Source of the DNA: JAZKFT01 sp040386335
GTDB lineage: Bacteria; Bacteroidota; Bacteroidia; Chitinophagales; Chitinophagaceae
Direction: 5' to 3'
DNA length: 64,000 bases
Assembly: GCA_040386335.1 (NCBI GenBank)
Contig: JAZKFT010000021.1
Span: forward strand, 124,001 to 188,000
Shown here: in pieces, positions 18,126 through 26,644 of the stretch
How positions within the stretch are numbered: position 1 is the first letter of the stretch
Layout of the letters: each line of letters begins with the position of its first letter
The notes under the pieces: model-generated
Told to the model about the DNA's origin: nothing
Databases searched by the model: none
Seen by the model: only the letters and a program-made list of their open reading frames with translations
Translations under genes and position numbers: made by a program

Positions 18126-19379
18126 TTAAAGATGCACTGCCTTTTTGCCCACAGCTGCCACGGCTTTTGCTAACTCATGGCCGTAGTGCGACCAAGGCCT
18201 GTTTTGGGCGGTCGCCATAGCGGCTTTCCCGTTTTCAGCAATTATACCGGGAGCGGCGATTATTTTTTCGAGAGCTGTCTTTAAAGCCTCTGTAGAACCT
18301 GCTTCTATCAGCCAGCCATTTTTGCCATCTTCTATCAGGTCAGGACCGGCAGTGCGATCCGTTGTTATTACCGGTGTGCCCTGCGACATAGCTTCTGTAA
18401 TTACCAAGCCAAATCCTTCGAACAACGATGGGAAAACAAATACATCACTCTCCTTCATCAACTTCAAAATTTCCGGGTGCGACAGGCTGGGAATCCATTT
18501 GTGCTTAGACAATTCATGGTCGAGGGCCGCACATTCACCGCCGGTTTTAGCACCCACCAGTGTTAGCTCTACATAGTTTTCCAGCCCTTTTAACGCTTCA
18601 AAGAGATAGGCGATCCCTTTTCTTTGTGAGAGGCTGCCTACGAAAAGGAGGCGTATCTTTTTGTGTTTGTTATTGTATGCGCGGTTGAAATCCGATACTG
18701 TGGGAAAGCCGTAGGGTATCACTTCAATATTCGCCAGTTTTCCAGGGAAGTCGCTTAACGTGCTGGCAGTAAAACTGCTTGCTACAAAAATGCGGTCAGC
18801 CAGTTTTAGTTCCTCATCCTTTCTTGCCAGCTTGGCCTTTGAGTCGTTGAAGCCAGGCAATGTAGCAACCCATTCGGGCCATTTTTCTCTTTCGCCGTCC
18901 AACAGCCGATGGCAGGTTCGCCAGTAGCCTATCGGGAGATCGTAGAGGCATAAAAGGCCCAATTCTTTTGCCCTTAAAAAACTGTGCTGGGAAACATCTT
19001 CGTAACCGTATACAGCGCTGATGCCTTTTTTAGAGGCGCGGCCCAATCCTGATGCCACCCTCTTGTCAAGCTTTTGGCAGACGTTATCAATATTAAAAAA
19101 TCCTCCTGCTTTTGTAAATGCAGACAGCTGCGTTTTGTAAGCGATAAGGCGGCCGATTTCAAATGCCGGCCAGGATCGTACAAAGGGTTTTAAAGATGCA
19201 TCAAAGCTTCTGCGCCTCACCTCCGACAATGGACCTATTGCACCGAGCCTATCGAGAAAGCTGCCGGGGAATGTAGCCATGGAAACATGAAATTCGGCAA
19301 GCATATTAGCCTGCCTGAATCCGGTCGCAGCGGCCTTTACATTGGCATTTCCGGTAAGGTGTGAAAGAACTAGTTTCAT
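18126..19379 (-). CDS. GT4 glycosyltransferase
   Basis: 417 residues. The N-terminal half has LSHLTGNANVKAAATGFRQA, an unusual acceptor-domain opening for GT4 enzymes. The C-terminal half has RLLFVGSLSQRKGIAYLFEAL and FEGFGLVITEAMSQGTPVIT, the donor-binding motifs. No membrane helix is evident. It ends 8 bp before the next acyltransferase gene (18117), so the pair is almost certainly cotranscribed. Donor and acceptor are unknown. Confidence 0.86.
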   Translation of the reverse strand: MKLVLSHLTGNANVKAAATGFRQANMLAEFHVSMATFPGSFLDRLGAIGPLSEVRRRSFDASLKPFVRSWPAFEIGRLIAYKTQLSAFTKAGGFFNIDNVCQKLDKRVASGLGRASKKGISAVYGYEDVSQHSFLRAKELGLLCLYDLPIGYWRTCHRLLDGEREKWPEWVATLPGFNDSKAKLARKDEELKLADRIFVASSFTASTLSDFPGKLANIEVIPYGFPTVSDFNRAYNNKHKKIRLLFVGSLSQRKGIAYLFEALKGLENYVELTLVGAKTGGECAALDHELSKHKWIPSLSHPEILKLMKESDVFVFPSLFEGFGLVITEAMSQGTPVITTDRTAGPDLIEDGKNGWLIEAGSTEALKTALEKIIAAPGIIAENGKAAMATAQNRPWSHYGHELAKAVAAVGKKAVHL

Positions 19380-19435
19380 CTGGAGTGGAAGGCAGATTTT
19401 ATTGTTACAAGGGAAGGCGTATACGATGCTTGTAT

Positions 19436-20545
19436 TTACTTAATTGCCTGAGCATGCCTGGTCTTAATGAAGCGAATATTGCTTATGGATTTTAGCAGGT
19501 ATCCTATAATATTATTCCACCAGTTACGCTTGCTTTCGAGAAATAAACCTAAAACCACTATCACCGACAGTATGCAGATTACGGCAATACCGAACTGAAT
19601 GATATTGCCTTTTTCGGTGGCAAAAAAGCTCTGCCAAAGAACTAGTAACGGGTAGTGTAGCAGGTATAACGGAAAGGTGAGATCGGCAATTTTCCTGAAC
19701 GAAATGATGCTGGACGGGGCCTGGGTGTTTACGCGAATATGTGAAATGCCAAACAGGGCCACCGCTACAAAGAAGCCAATAATGATATCCGTGACAAACT
19801 GGTTGGCAAAATGTAACGGCGCCTGTCCCATGGCAAATGGCATCGACGGCAGTACCTCCAACAATAGCAATGAAGCACTCATGCCCAGCAGGAATAGCAG
19901 CCATGCAGTCTTGTTCGATATTTGTAAGCGTCTCATTTTATAAGCCAGGCAACCCATGATCCAGATGGGCATCATAGCTAGTATGGATGGGCCCGCCACA
20001 AGAATAGCCCCCAGTATTATAACGTATGAAAGCCAGCTTTTTTTCAGAAAGAACCACAAACCAAATATTACATAGTACCAGAATTCGTAACTCATAGACC
20101 AAAGGGGGCTATTGATAGCCGGTGCGGCAGATAGAAACCAAACCTCGTTTAAGAACACAGCCGATAAACCGTAGCGAAGCGCAACCGGGGGCCGCGAAAA
20201 ATGTTCGTGGACAGCCGGGTTAGTATAGAAAATGGTAAGCTGGCAGATGGCAGTAATGAAGAGCGCTGGCAACAAGATCGAATAGAGCCGCCCCAGCCTG
20301 GATTGCGCATATTGGATAACGCCACGATTGTTGTTGGCAGTGGTGTAGGCTATCAGGTAGCCGGATAATACAAAGAATATCACCACGCTATAGTGCGCTA
20401 TGGACACCAATTTATCACCCACCACATCATTAAACCAAATGCTGTAAACATGATGCAAAAAAACCAACATGGCCGCGGATAGCCGCATAGCATCAAGTAC
20501 CACGCTTGCTTTCCAGCTTATTTTATGGAGCTTGCCGGGAGTCAT
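19436..20545 (-). CDS. Acyltransferase-3 family membrane O-acyltransferase
   Basis: 369 residues, about ten membrane helices. VLDAMRLSAAMLVFLHHVYS carries the conserved Arg and the catalytic-type His pair. YSVVIFFVLSGYLIAYTT and SPLWSMSYEFWYYVIFG are further family marks. It should acylate a sugar of the polysaccharide at the inner membrane. Its ATG overlaps the TGA of the upstream GT4 gene by four bases (ATGA at 20542-20545), showing translational coupling. It differs clearly in sequence from the acyltransferases at 16999 and 22795, so different positions or acyl groups are likely. Confidence 0.9.
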   Translation of the reverse strand: MTPGKLHKISWKASVVLDAMRLSAAMLVFLHHVYSIWFNDVVGDKLVSIAHYSVVIFFVLSGYLIAYTTANNNRGVIQYAQSRLGRLYSILLPALFITAICQLTIFYTNPAVHEHFSRPPVALRYGLSAVFLNEVWFLSAAPAINSPLWSMSYEFWYYVIFGLWFFLKKSWLSYVIILGAILVAGPSILAMMPIWIMGCLAYKMRRLQISNKTAWLLFLLGMSASLLLLEVLPSMPFAMGQAPLHFANQFVTDIIIGFFVAVALFGISHIRVNTQAPSSIISFRKIADLTFPLYLLHYPLLVLWQSFFATEKGNIIQFGIAVICILSVIVVLGLFLESKRNWWNNIIGYLLKSISNIRFIKTRHAQAIK

Positions 20546-21636
20546 TTTTTTTGAAAGAAATAATTTGAGATGGTGGTGTCAGGGGCAGTTAAAACGGGTT
20601 CTACATTGCACGACTGTTCAATGATTTGCAGGTACCTCCTGGTAACTTCCTGTCCTGAGTGTAAAGCAAGATGTGCAGGCGCCGCCTGTTTCAGGCCATC
20701 TTCCAATGCAGGATTTTCCAGAACTTTTTTTATGATGGCCACCAGGTCGTCTGCATCACCACTTTTAAAAACCAGGCCAGCATTTCCAACAGCATCGGGC
20801 AGACCACCGCCATCGGAAACAATGGGTACGCAGCCACAGGCCATGCCTTCTAATGCCACGATGCCAAATGGTTCCTCCCAGCGGGACGGGGCCACTAAAA
20901 AGCGGTGTTTATTTAAGCAGCTTACTAATGCATCACCGCGTAGTGGGCCGGTAAATGTTACATGTTGTTGAAGTCCCAGCTCCGAAACCATTTTTTCCAG
21001 TGGTGCTTTTTCATCGCCATTACCTACAATGGTGAGTGATAGTTGCTTTGCATCCAGGCCCTTTGTATTTGGCGCGGATAAAAGCTTATGCAGGGCAGTT
21101 ACGATAATATCAACTCCTTTGTCGGAAACCAGTCTTCCCAGGAAAACAAACCCATCCCGTTTATCTGCACCGGAGATGGTACGGAAAGTTTCTGTCTTGT
21201 AAGGATTGCCAATGACCACCGATTTTGGCCAGCAGATTTTCCGGATAGCCTCACTACATGAAATCACCCGAAAAGCTCTTTTCAACCACCAATCTTTCAG
21301 TTTTTCCTGCGGCCCATTCTTTCCACTGACGGTCCAGGTTTGCAGCGAAATAACCGATGGTCTTTTAAAAAAAATTGCGGGCCAGGCCATGCGGAAGCAG
21401 GGATTGTTTTCAAAAACAACATCAGCCCATGCATGTTCTTTAAACAGGGATGCAACTCCGGGGTTTCGAACTACTTTGTAAGGAAATTCTTTACCTGTAT
21501 CATCCGTTGACCATGTAAGTAAATGAACATCATGCCCGGCATTTGAAAAGCCATTAGCGAAAATCTCTGAAATAGATTCTATGCCGCCAATGTCCGGGAA
21601 AAATTTATGGGAGAGAAACAGGATCTTTAATGCCAT
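20542..21636 (-). CDS. GT4 glycosyltransferase
   Basis: 364 residues starting MALKILFLSHKFFPDIGGIES, the glycine-rich GT4 acceptor-domain loop. The donor domain has FVFLGRLVSDKGVDIIVTAL and EEPFGIVALEGMACGCVPI. It is a cytoplasmic retaining transferase by family. The stop overlaps the start of the acyltransferase gene by four bases. The gene upstream is another GT4 that ends 21 bp before this start. Substrates are not identifiable. Confidence 0.87.
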   Translation of the reverse strand: MALKILFLSHKFFPDIGGIESISEIFANGFSNAGHDVHLLTWSTDDTGKEFPYKVVRNPGVASLFKEHAWADVVFENNPCFRMAWPAIFFKRPSVISLQTWTVSGKNGPQEKLKDWWLKRAFRVISCSEAIRKICWPKSVVIGNPYKTETFRTISGADKRDGFVFLGRLVSDKGVDIIVTALHKLLSAPNTKGLDAKQLSLTIVGNGDEKAPLEKMVSELGLQQHVTFTGPLRGDALVSCLNKHRFLVAPSRWEEPFGIVALEGMACGCVPIVSDGGGLPDAVGNAGLVFKSGDADDLVAIIKKVLENPALEDGLKQAAPAHLALHSGQEVTRRYLQIIEQSCNVEPVLTAPDTTISNYFFQKK

Positions 21637-21657
21637 GAAAGAAAACAGTTTTATAAA

Positions 21658-22791
21658 CTATGAGGCTGCTAAAAGTGATTGCGACAAGATGCCGGAAACT
21701 TGTTGCAACGTATTGTTGTAGGGATATGCCGGCTTTTGCAAAATGCATGTCGCGAAATTTCCATCCTGGTATTCTATAACGCCGGGTGGCACAGCAGGGT
21801 TGGGCATATTGCGGGGCTCCCATGGATGCGATACACAAATTACGGGTAGGCCATGGCTTTGCATCGCAGCTACTGAACCACTCTTTTCCGCCAGCTCTAT
21901 GGGTGTAGTAGATATACCGATGGTGGAAGCACTTAAAACCTCTGAGATACGTTGTGTCGATTGCTCACCTAGTAATTGTACGGGTAATCCCCTGGCCTTC
22001 CATATGTTTGCCCAACGGTTTTGTTCCTGTCCGCAGCGTCCCACAATGGTCAGCGTTATTTGTATGTTTTTATCCATTGCAAATAGTGCGGCATCTCTGG
22101 CAAACGACTCTGCAGGAGCCCCCGGGTGCACGCCTCCAAAAATTACAAATGAAATATTTTTGAAACCTGTTTCAACAGGCTCTTTTGTATTATGATCAAT
22201 TCCGGGCACTGAGGTGTTTGGAATGTTGGAGCACAGCGGAAGGTACCGGGCCTCAAAACCCATTTTTGAAAGCTGCGACTGGTAGAGTTTTGTTTGAGTA
22301 TGAATGAGCGCTGGCTGCAGTTTAGTAGTGATGGAGTGGATGAGTTTTTGCTGAAGCCATCCCCACCACGCAAATTTTGCCCCCGACTCTTTATCCATTC
22401 CTACCCAGAGCTCATGGAACATAATATGCCATTTATGATTCTTGCCGAGCCTGGTAAGATGCCTGCTCAGCCCAAACGCCAGGCCTTTCGGGTGAAATGC
22501 AAAAGGAACAAACTGCAGGCTGATCCAGTCGGGTTCAAAAACCCGGATCCATTCTTTTGAAAGTTCCATCCTTTTTTTTATCGGGACCTTGGCTGGCAGC
22601 CTAACTACGGGTATCGCCACGCCATCCTCATATTGGCTGGAATCGCTGATCTCAACCGCATGATTGTCGCTGAAAGCAAGAACGCCTGTTTGATGCCCCT
22701 GCTGGTTAAGTGCACCTGCCAGGCGGCGTATGTAATCGCCCACACCATCCCTGCCCGGTTCCATGGAGCCACATAAAAAAATAATCTTCAT
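21658..22791 (-). CDS. GT4-like glycosyltransferase, divergent
   Basis: 377 residues. The N-terminus MKIIFLCGSMEPGRDGVGDYIRRLAGAL is a typical GT4 opening. The C-terminal domain is less canonical: VIFGGVHPGAPAESF stands where the G-R-x-x-x-x-K-G motif normally lies, and the EX7E region reads ELAEKSGSVAAMQSHGLPVI. The fold therefore looks like GT-B, but the basic donor-site residues are altered. It may use an unusual donor or work poorly. The upstream acyltransferase gene ends 3 bp before its start codon. Confidence 0.75.
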   Translation of the reverse strand: MKIIFLCGSMEPGRDGVGDYIRRLAGALNQQGHQTGVLAFSDNHAVEISDSSQYEDGVAIPVVRLPAKVPIKKRMELSKEWIRVFEPDWISLQFVPFAFHPKGLAFGLSRHLTRLGKNHKWHIMFHELWVGMDKESGAKFAWWGWLQQKLIHSITTKLQPALIHTQTKLYQSQLSKMGFEARYLPLCSNIPNTSVPGIDHNTKEPVETGFKNISFVIFGGVHPGAPAESFARDAALFAMDKNIQITLTIVGRCGQEQNRWANIWKARGLPVQLLGEQSTQRISEVLSASTIGISTTPIELAEKSGSVAAMQSHGLPVICVSHPWEPRNMPNPAVPPGVIEYQDGNFATCILQKPAYPYNNTLQQVSGILSQSLLAAS

Positions 22792-22794
22792 TTC

Positions 22795-23880
22795 TTATTT
22801 CTGTAAAGACATTACCGGTTTTTGACTGGTGAGCTTTTGCGCTAATAGATGTGACGGCTTTTCGAGTATTAAATAGAACCCATATGATGCAGCCAATACC
22901 ACCGCGATATAAACCGGGTATGTATAGCTGTTCATTTCTACACGATCGTATAAAAAATGTAGAATTAAAGGATGACAGAGATAGAGGGAATACGAAAATT
23001 TGCCCCAGTTCTCAAGCGTAGTATTTGCCTTCCTGTATTTATAGTAGCATATTTCCATTTCAATCCATTTTAGAATTGGGAACGCAAATAGCGTAAGTGA
23101 GATAATGTACGAGACAAAAAAATGAAAGCGGAGGGTGCAGGCAATTACAGAAAATGCAAACACAAGCACCCTGGCGACCATAAGTGTCCGAAAGCTGATA
23201 TCAGAATTTATATCGTCAATTTTATCAGCAAGTCTGACGCCAAGCAGCCAGCAGGGAAGACCTATTAACCATGTGTACGGAACGCCCAACTGCCAGTATT
23301 CTCCAACATAATTTGCGTCATGCTGCTGCATCATGGAAAGGATATCGTGTTTAGCACCTACGACGATGAGTAAAAATGTAATGATATAAGCAATGATGAC
23401 CTTATTGGTCCACGATATTTTTTTTGCATAAGCCAACAGTGGGTATATCGCGTAGTAAATCAGCTCACAGTATAAACTCCATACTACAGATTTTTCCGGA
23501 TGGTCTAACGGGATACCCAGGAGTTCAATAATGATCAGTGGTATCAATACGCGGAGAAACCTGCGGATGTAAAATTTTTTGAGGTCGGCTATTCCGTTCT
23601 TGTTTGGATAGTGGATAACAAATCCTGAGATAATAAAGAACGCCACAACGGCACAGATGCCAACAAAAGATACACCCAGGAAGCCACCGATATAATGTAG
23701 AATAGGGATATCAGATTGCCTGAGCGCAATGCCTATCGGGTTTTTGGCATGGCCGAGAAGCACGATCAATGCCAGAACAAACCTTATGCTATTAATGCCT
23801 TCGAACCATTGAACCTTTCTTGTTGTCGTAGATGCTGCTATTGTGTAATTAGCTTTCGATACTGCCGGCGAATAGATCAT
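22795..23880 (-). CDS. Acyltransferase-3 family membrane O-acyltransferase
   Basis: 361 residues with about ten membrane helices. GINSIRFVLALIVLLGHAKNP provides the conserved Arg and His, and VAFFIISGFVIHYPNK and SVVWSLYCELIYYAIYP are family motifs. It belongs with OafA-like enzymes that O-acylate polysaccharide sugars. It lies 3 bp upstream of the divergent GT4 gene. A 175-bp spacer separates it from the upstream transferase-like gene, the second largest gap in this part of the locus. Confidence 0.9.
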   Translation of the reverse strand: MIYSPAVSKANYTIAASTTTRKVQWFEGINSIRFVLALIVLLGHAKNPIGIALRQSDIPILHYIGGFLGVSFVGICAVVAFFIISGFVIHYPNKNGIADLKKFYIRRFLRVLIPLIIIELLGIPLDHPEKSVVWSLYCELIYYAIYPLLAYAKKISWTNKVIIAYIITFLLIVVGAKHDILSMMQQHDANYVGEYWQLGVPYTWLIGLPCWLLGVRLADKIDDINSDISFRTLMVARVLVFAFSVIACTLRFHFFVSYIISLTLFAFPILKWIEMEICYYKYRKANTTLENWGKFSYSLYLCHPLILHFLYDRVEMNSYTYPVYIAVVLAASYGFYLILEKPSHLLAQKLTSQKPVMSLQK

Positions 23881-24055
23881 AATTAGTCTTAATTAAATAA
23901 GTGAGCGGAACATAGTTGTGGTTGTTGTTTTAAGGTTAAGGAAATACATGCTGGAATACCTGGAGTGTGTTTGCTGTAGGGACTAATCCAGGCTGATGAC
24001 TAGTGTCCTGCAATTATTTATATAGTGGTTAAGAGTTTCTTCTGATACTTTGTTT

Positions 24056-25003
24056 TTAATAGCGGCGATAGAAGCGACCAACAAATGATGCGATGGATAT
24101 ACAAAACGTTTTGTAGCGGATATAACTGTTGCTGAACGTAGGTATCGGAGTTGTGGCATGTAGCCAGAATCCTTTTTCTGCAAGTGTAGGCGGCTTTCCA
24201 TCCAGGGCCATTTTACAGAAATTTTTTTTCCATGGTTTCGGCGAACCGGTTGCATGAGACATTGTCCAGCCCGCATTTATAAAATCCATTCCTTCCGATC
24301 CCATTTCGCTAATGGGCGATTCGCAACACATGGCGGCTATATTAAATGCATCCTGGTCTACATTCCAAAAGGGAGAGGTTCTGTCAAACGATGCAAAAGT
24401 TGACGGATCCTGGTTGTAATACTTAACAGCGGTATGGATAATTTTTGACCATGTCTCGAGAAACTCAGTATTTTCCCTGATAACGCCACAGAAGCCTCCG
24501 TTTATGTAGGAGTGAATATTTCTGACCGTTTTCATTTCGGCTTTTTCTATCACCTTCATCCACTCTTGCCGGATTGGATGTGTTGCCGGCATATCGTTGC
24601 TTACAATTTCATGCACCAGTGCCACACCATGCGTCATCCAGGTTTCAAAAAAATCCCATTTACATTTTATTACAATGTCCGGATCGAAGTAAGCCAGGGC
24701 ATCAGCGTTTTTTGCAGGCCCGTTCCAAAGACTTAACATAAAGTCCGGCTTGTAATTGGTTAAATGAAAGCTGGTGTCTACGGGGAGAAAATGAAGTGTA
24801 AGACCTTCAGTAACCGTCATCGATAAACACCCCTTCCAGTCAACTGTGGGATCGGTTGTTGCACCGGCTGCCCAGGGCGGTAATGCACCGCGATAGCCGA
24901 CATAAATAGCGCCACGAAAACCCTGCTCGTACAATGAATTTGTGAGCGCAGCCACACCATAATGATAGTGCCCTTCAAATAGTGTGCAAATGATTGAATC
25001 CAT
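24056..25003 (-). CDS. Putative GT-A type glycosyltransferase, copy 1 of a paralogous pair
   Basis: 315 residues of a family I do not recognise by name. The opening IICTLFEGHYHYGVAALTNSL resembles GT8-type enzymes, in which the first strand enters a nucleotide-sugar site. YFDPDIVIKC (about 106-115) supplies a D-x-D metal site, and INGGFCGV and WNVDQDAFNIAAM look like later GT-A motifs. It is clearly related over its whole length to the protein at 25641-26609 (shared LTNYKPDFML, GPAK, DPDIV, NGGF, DQDA, GSPKPW/GQPKPW). A hexapeptide acetyltransferase gene lies between the two. Activity is inferred from fold-like motifs and context. Confidence 0.7.
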   Translation of the reverse strand: MDSIICTLFEGHYHYGVAALTNSLYEQGFRGAIYVGYRGALPPWAAGATTDPTVDWKGCLSMTVTEGLTLHFLPVDTSFHLTNYKPDFMLSLWNGPAKNADALAYFDPDIVIKCKWDFFETWMTHGVALVHEIVSNDMPATHPIRQEWMKVIEKAEMKTVRNIHSYINGGFCGVIRENTEFLETWSKIIHTAVKYYNQDPSTFASFDRTSPFWNVDQDAFNIAAMCCESPISEMGSEGMDFINAGWTMSHATGSPKPWKKNFCKMALDGKPPTLAEKGFWLHATTPIPTFSNSYIRYKTFCISIASFVGRFYRRY

Positions 25004-25012
25004 TGCGTTACA

Positions 25013-25636
25013 TCAGTTTCGTTTTTTTATAAACCTGGCGGGACATCCGGCCCATATTTCATAATCGGGAATCGATTTGTTTACCACCGATCCCGCACCC
25101 ACCACACTTCCTCTTCCTATTGTGACACCCTGAAGCACGGTGCACTTGGTACCCAGCCAAACATCATCCCCAATTGTAATGTCTTTAACGGTTACGGGTT
25201 GTTTATTGATGGTGGTATGTGAACTTGTTTCATGGCCAACATCCACTATCACAGTACTGCTGCCTATTTTGACATCGTTGCCGACAGTAATTTTGCCGCT
25301 GCTGTTAAATTCGCAACTGCGGCCAATAAATACATTGTTGCCAATTTTTATGTGATTCTCTTTCGAAAATGGCCTTCCGATGCGAAAATCTATCCTGTCC
25401 TGCAAGGTGCAATTACTGCCGATGGTGACCTGCTGTGGCCATACACAGGTTATTTTGCCAAAGGTTCCGCCTTCTTTAATGTTCAGACCCAATAACCTGA
25501 AGTATTCTTTACGAAGCCGGTTCAGAACGCCATTTACTTTGACACGCAGAATCGCCAGATACGGTTTTTTCACTGCTCCCGGAACGGCGGCCGGTATTTC
25601 AGAAACCTGTTGGACGGGATGTACTGATAACTCCAT
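25013..25636 (-). CDS. Hexapeptide-repeat (left-handed beta-helix) acyltransferase
   Basis: 207 residues. After an N-terminal basic helix region, hexapeptide repeats run from about 70 to 195, for example IGNNVFIGRSCEFNSSGKITVG and IGDDVWLGTKCTVLQGVTIG. The ending YEIWAGCPARFIKKRN is typical of sugar O-acetyltransferases of the maltose/galactoside acetyltransferase-like group. DVGHETSS supplies the likely catalytic His. It would acetylate a sugar or sugar intermediate with acetyl-CoA. It sits 9 bp before one transferase-like gene and 4 bp after its paralogue, so the three are surely cotranscribed. Confidence 0.85.
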   Translation of the reverse strand: MELSVHPVQQVSEIPAAVPGAVKKPYLAILRVKVNGVLNRLRKEYFRLLGLNIKEGGTFGKITCVWPQQVTIGSNCTLQDRIDFRIGRPFSKENHIKIGNNVFIGRSCEFNSSGKITVGNDVKIGSSTVIVDVGHETSSHTTINKQPVTVKDITIGDDVWLGTKCTVLQGVTIGRGSVVGAGSVVNKSIPDYEIWAGCPARFIKKRN

Positions 25637-25640
25637 AAGT

Positions 25641-26609
25641 TTATTTTCTGTAATAAAATCTGCTAATAAAAGACGCCAGCTTCAGGGCCAGTTTGCGCCG
25701 TTTTACAAGGCCGCTGTTTTGTGATGTGATAGGGCCATTGGCATAATTCCAGTATTCAATATCCACCCGGCGTAATGCCCGGCCATTGAGAGCCTGAGTT
25801 AGTGGTTTTAGATGCCATGGCTTGGGTTGGCCAAGTGCATGTGGCAACATGGGGGCACCATGTATAAATGCCATTCCCTCTTTGCCTACAAAATTCACGT
25901 GTCCATCCCAGGCTTCGATGGTTATGTTTAGGGCGTCCTGGTCTGTTTTGCCAAATGGCGCGTAAGGGCCGCGGGCTTCAGGCGGGAGAGGAGTACCGGT
26001 CAATGAAGAGCATTGTAGTCCACCTATTTCCGGGGCGATGGTTTCCTGTACATTTTTCCAGAGTAATAGAAACCCTTCGTTCTTTTTCATTAAGCCCACA
26101 AAGCCACCGTTAGCATAAATTGTTTCCCTGGCTTTTAATCTAAGGCTGGTCGTGGAAAAATACCTTCTCCATGCCAGCCTGCGCGGATGGTTAACCGGCA
26201 AAGGCGAGTTGACATCTTCACATAATGCAATTCCGCCACAGATCCAATCATTAAAAAAAGACCATCGAACCGAAGTGACAATGTCGGGATCTATGTAAAA
26301 CATCCCCGCGGCATCTTTAGCCGGACCATGCCATAAGCGTAGCATAAAATCCGGTTTATAATTGGTCAGGTGGTATTCAGTTTCAAGGGGCAAAAAATGA
26401 ATAGTTATCTTATCATGAACGGCTAATGATGTTGCGCCCGGCCAGGAAAGCGTGCTGTTCTTTTTTGCGGCAAGAGCCCAGTTTGGTAATTCGCCCCGGT
26501 AGCCGGCATAAATGGCCCCGGCGTAACCATGGTGATGAAGCGAATTGACCAGGGCCGCAAGACCATAATGGTAGTGGGCTTCGAATAGTGTACAAATGGT
26601 GGAGGTCAT
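25641..26609 (-). CDS. Putative GT-A type glycosyltransferase, copy 2 of a paralogous pair
   Basis: 322 residues, related along its full length to the protein at 24056-25003. Shared landmarks are the STICTLFEAHYHYGLAALVNSL opening, HLTNYKPDFML, the metal-site motif YIDPDIV (about 104-110), NGGFVGL and KTDQDALNI. The middle region has a short insertion with LTGTPLPPEARGP. Divergence is large enough that distinct acceptors are likely. The pair probably arose by duplication. It is the first gene after the Wzx flippase in the transcription direction, 35 bp beyond it. Function as a glycosyltransferase is inference. Confidence 0.7.
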   Translation of the reverse strand: MTSTICTLFEAHYHYGLAALVNSLHHHGYAGAIYAGYRGELPNWALAAKKNSTLSWPGATSLAVHDKITIHFLPLETEYHLTNYKPDFMLRLWHGPAKDAAGMFYIDPDIVTSVRWSFFNDWICGGIALCEDVNSPLPVNHPRRLAWRRYFSTTSLRLKARETIYANGGFVGLMKKNEGFLLLWKNVQETIAPEIGGLQCSSLTGTPLPPEARGPYAPFGKTDQDALNITIEAWDGHVNFVGKEGMAFIHGAPMLPHALGQPKPWHLKPLTQALNGRALRRVDIEYWNYANGPITSQNSGLVKRRKLALKLASFISRFYYRK

Positions 26610-26644
26610 CTCTTATGAATAGGGTTAGGTTGCGTACCGCTACT

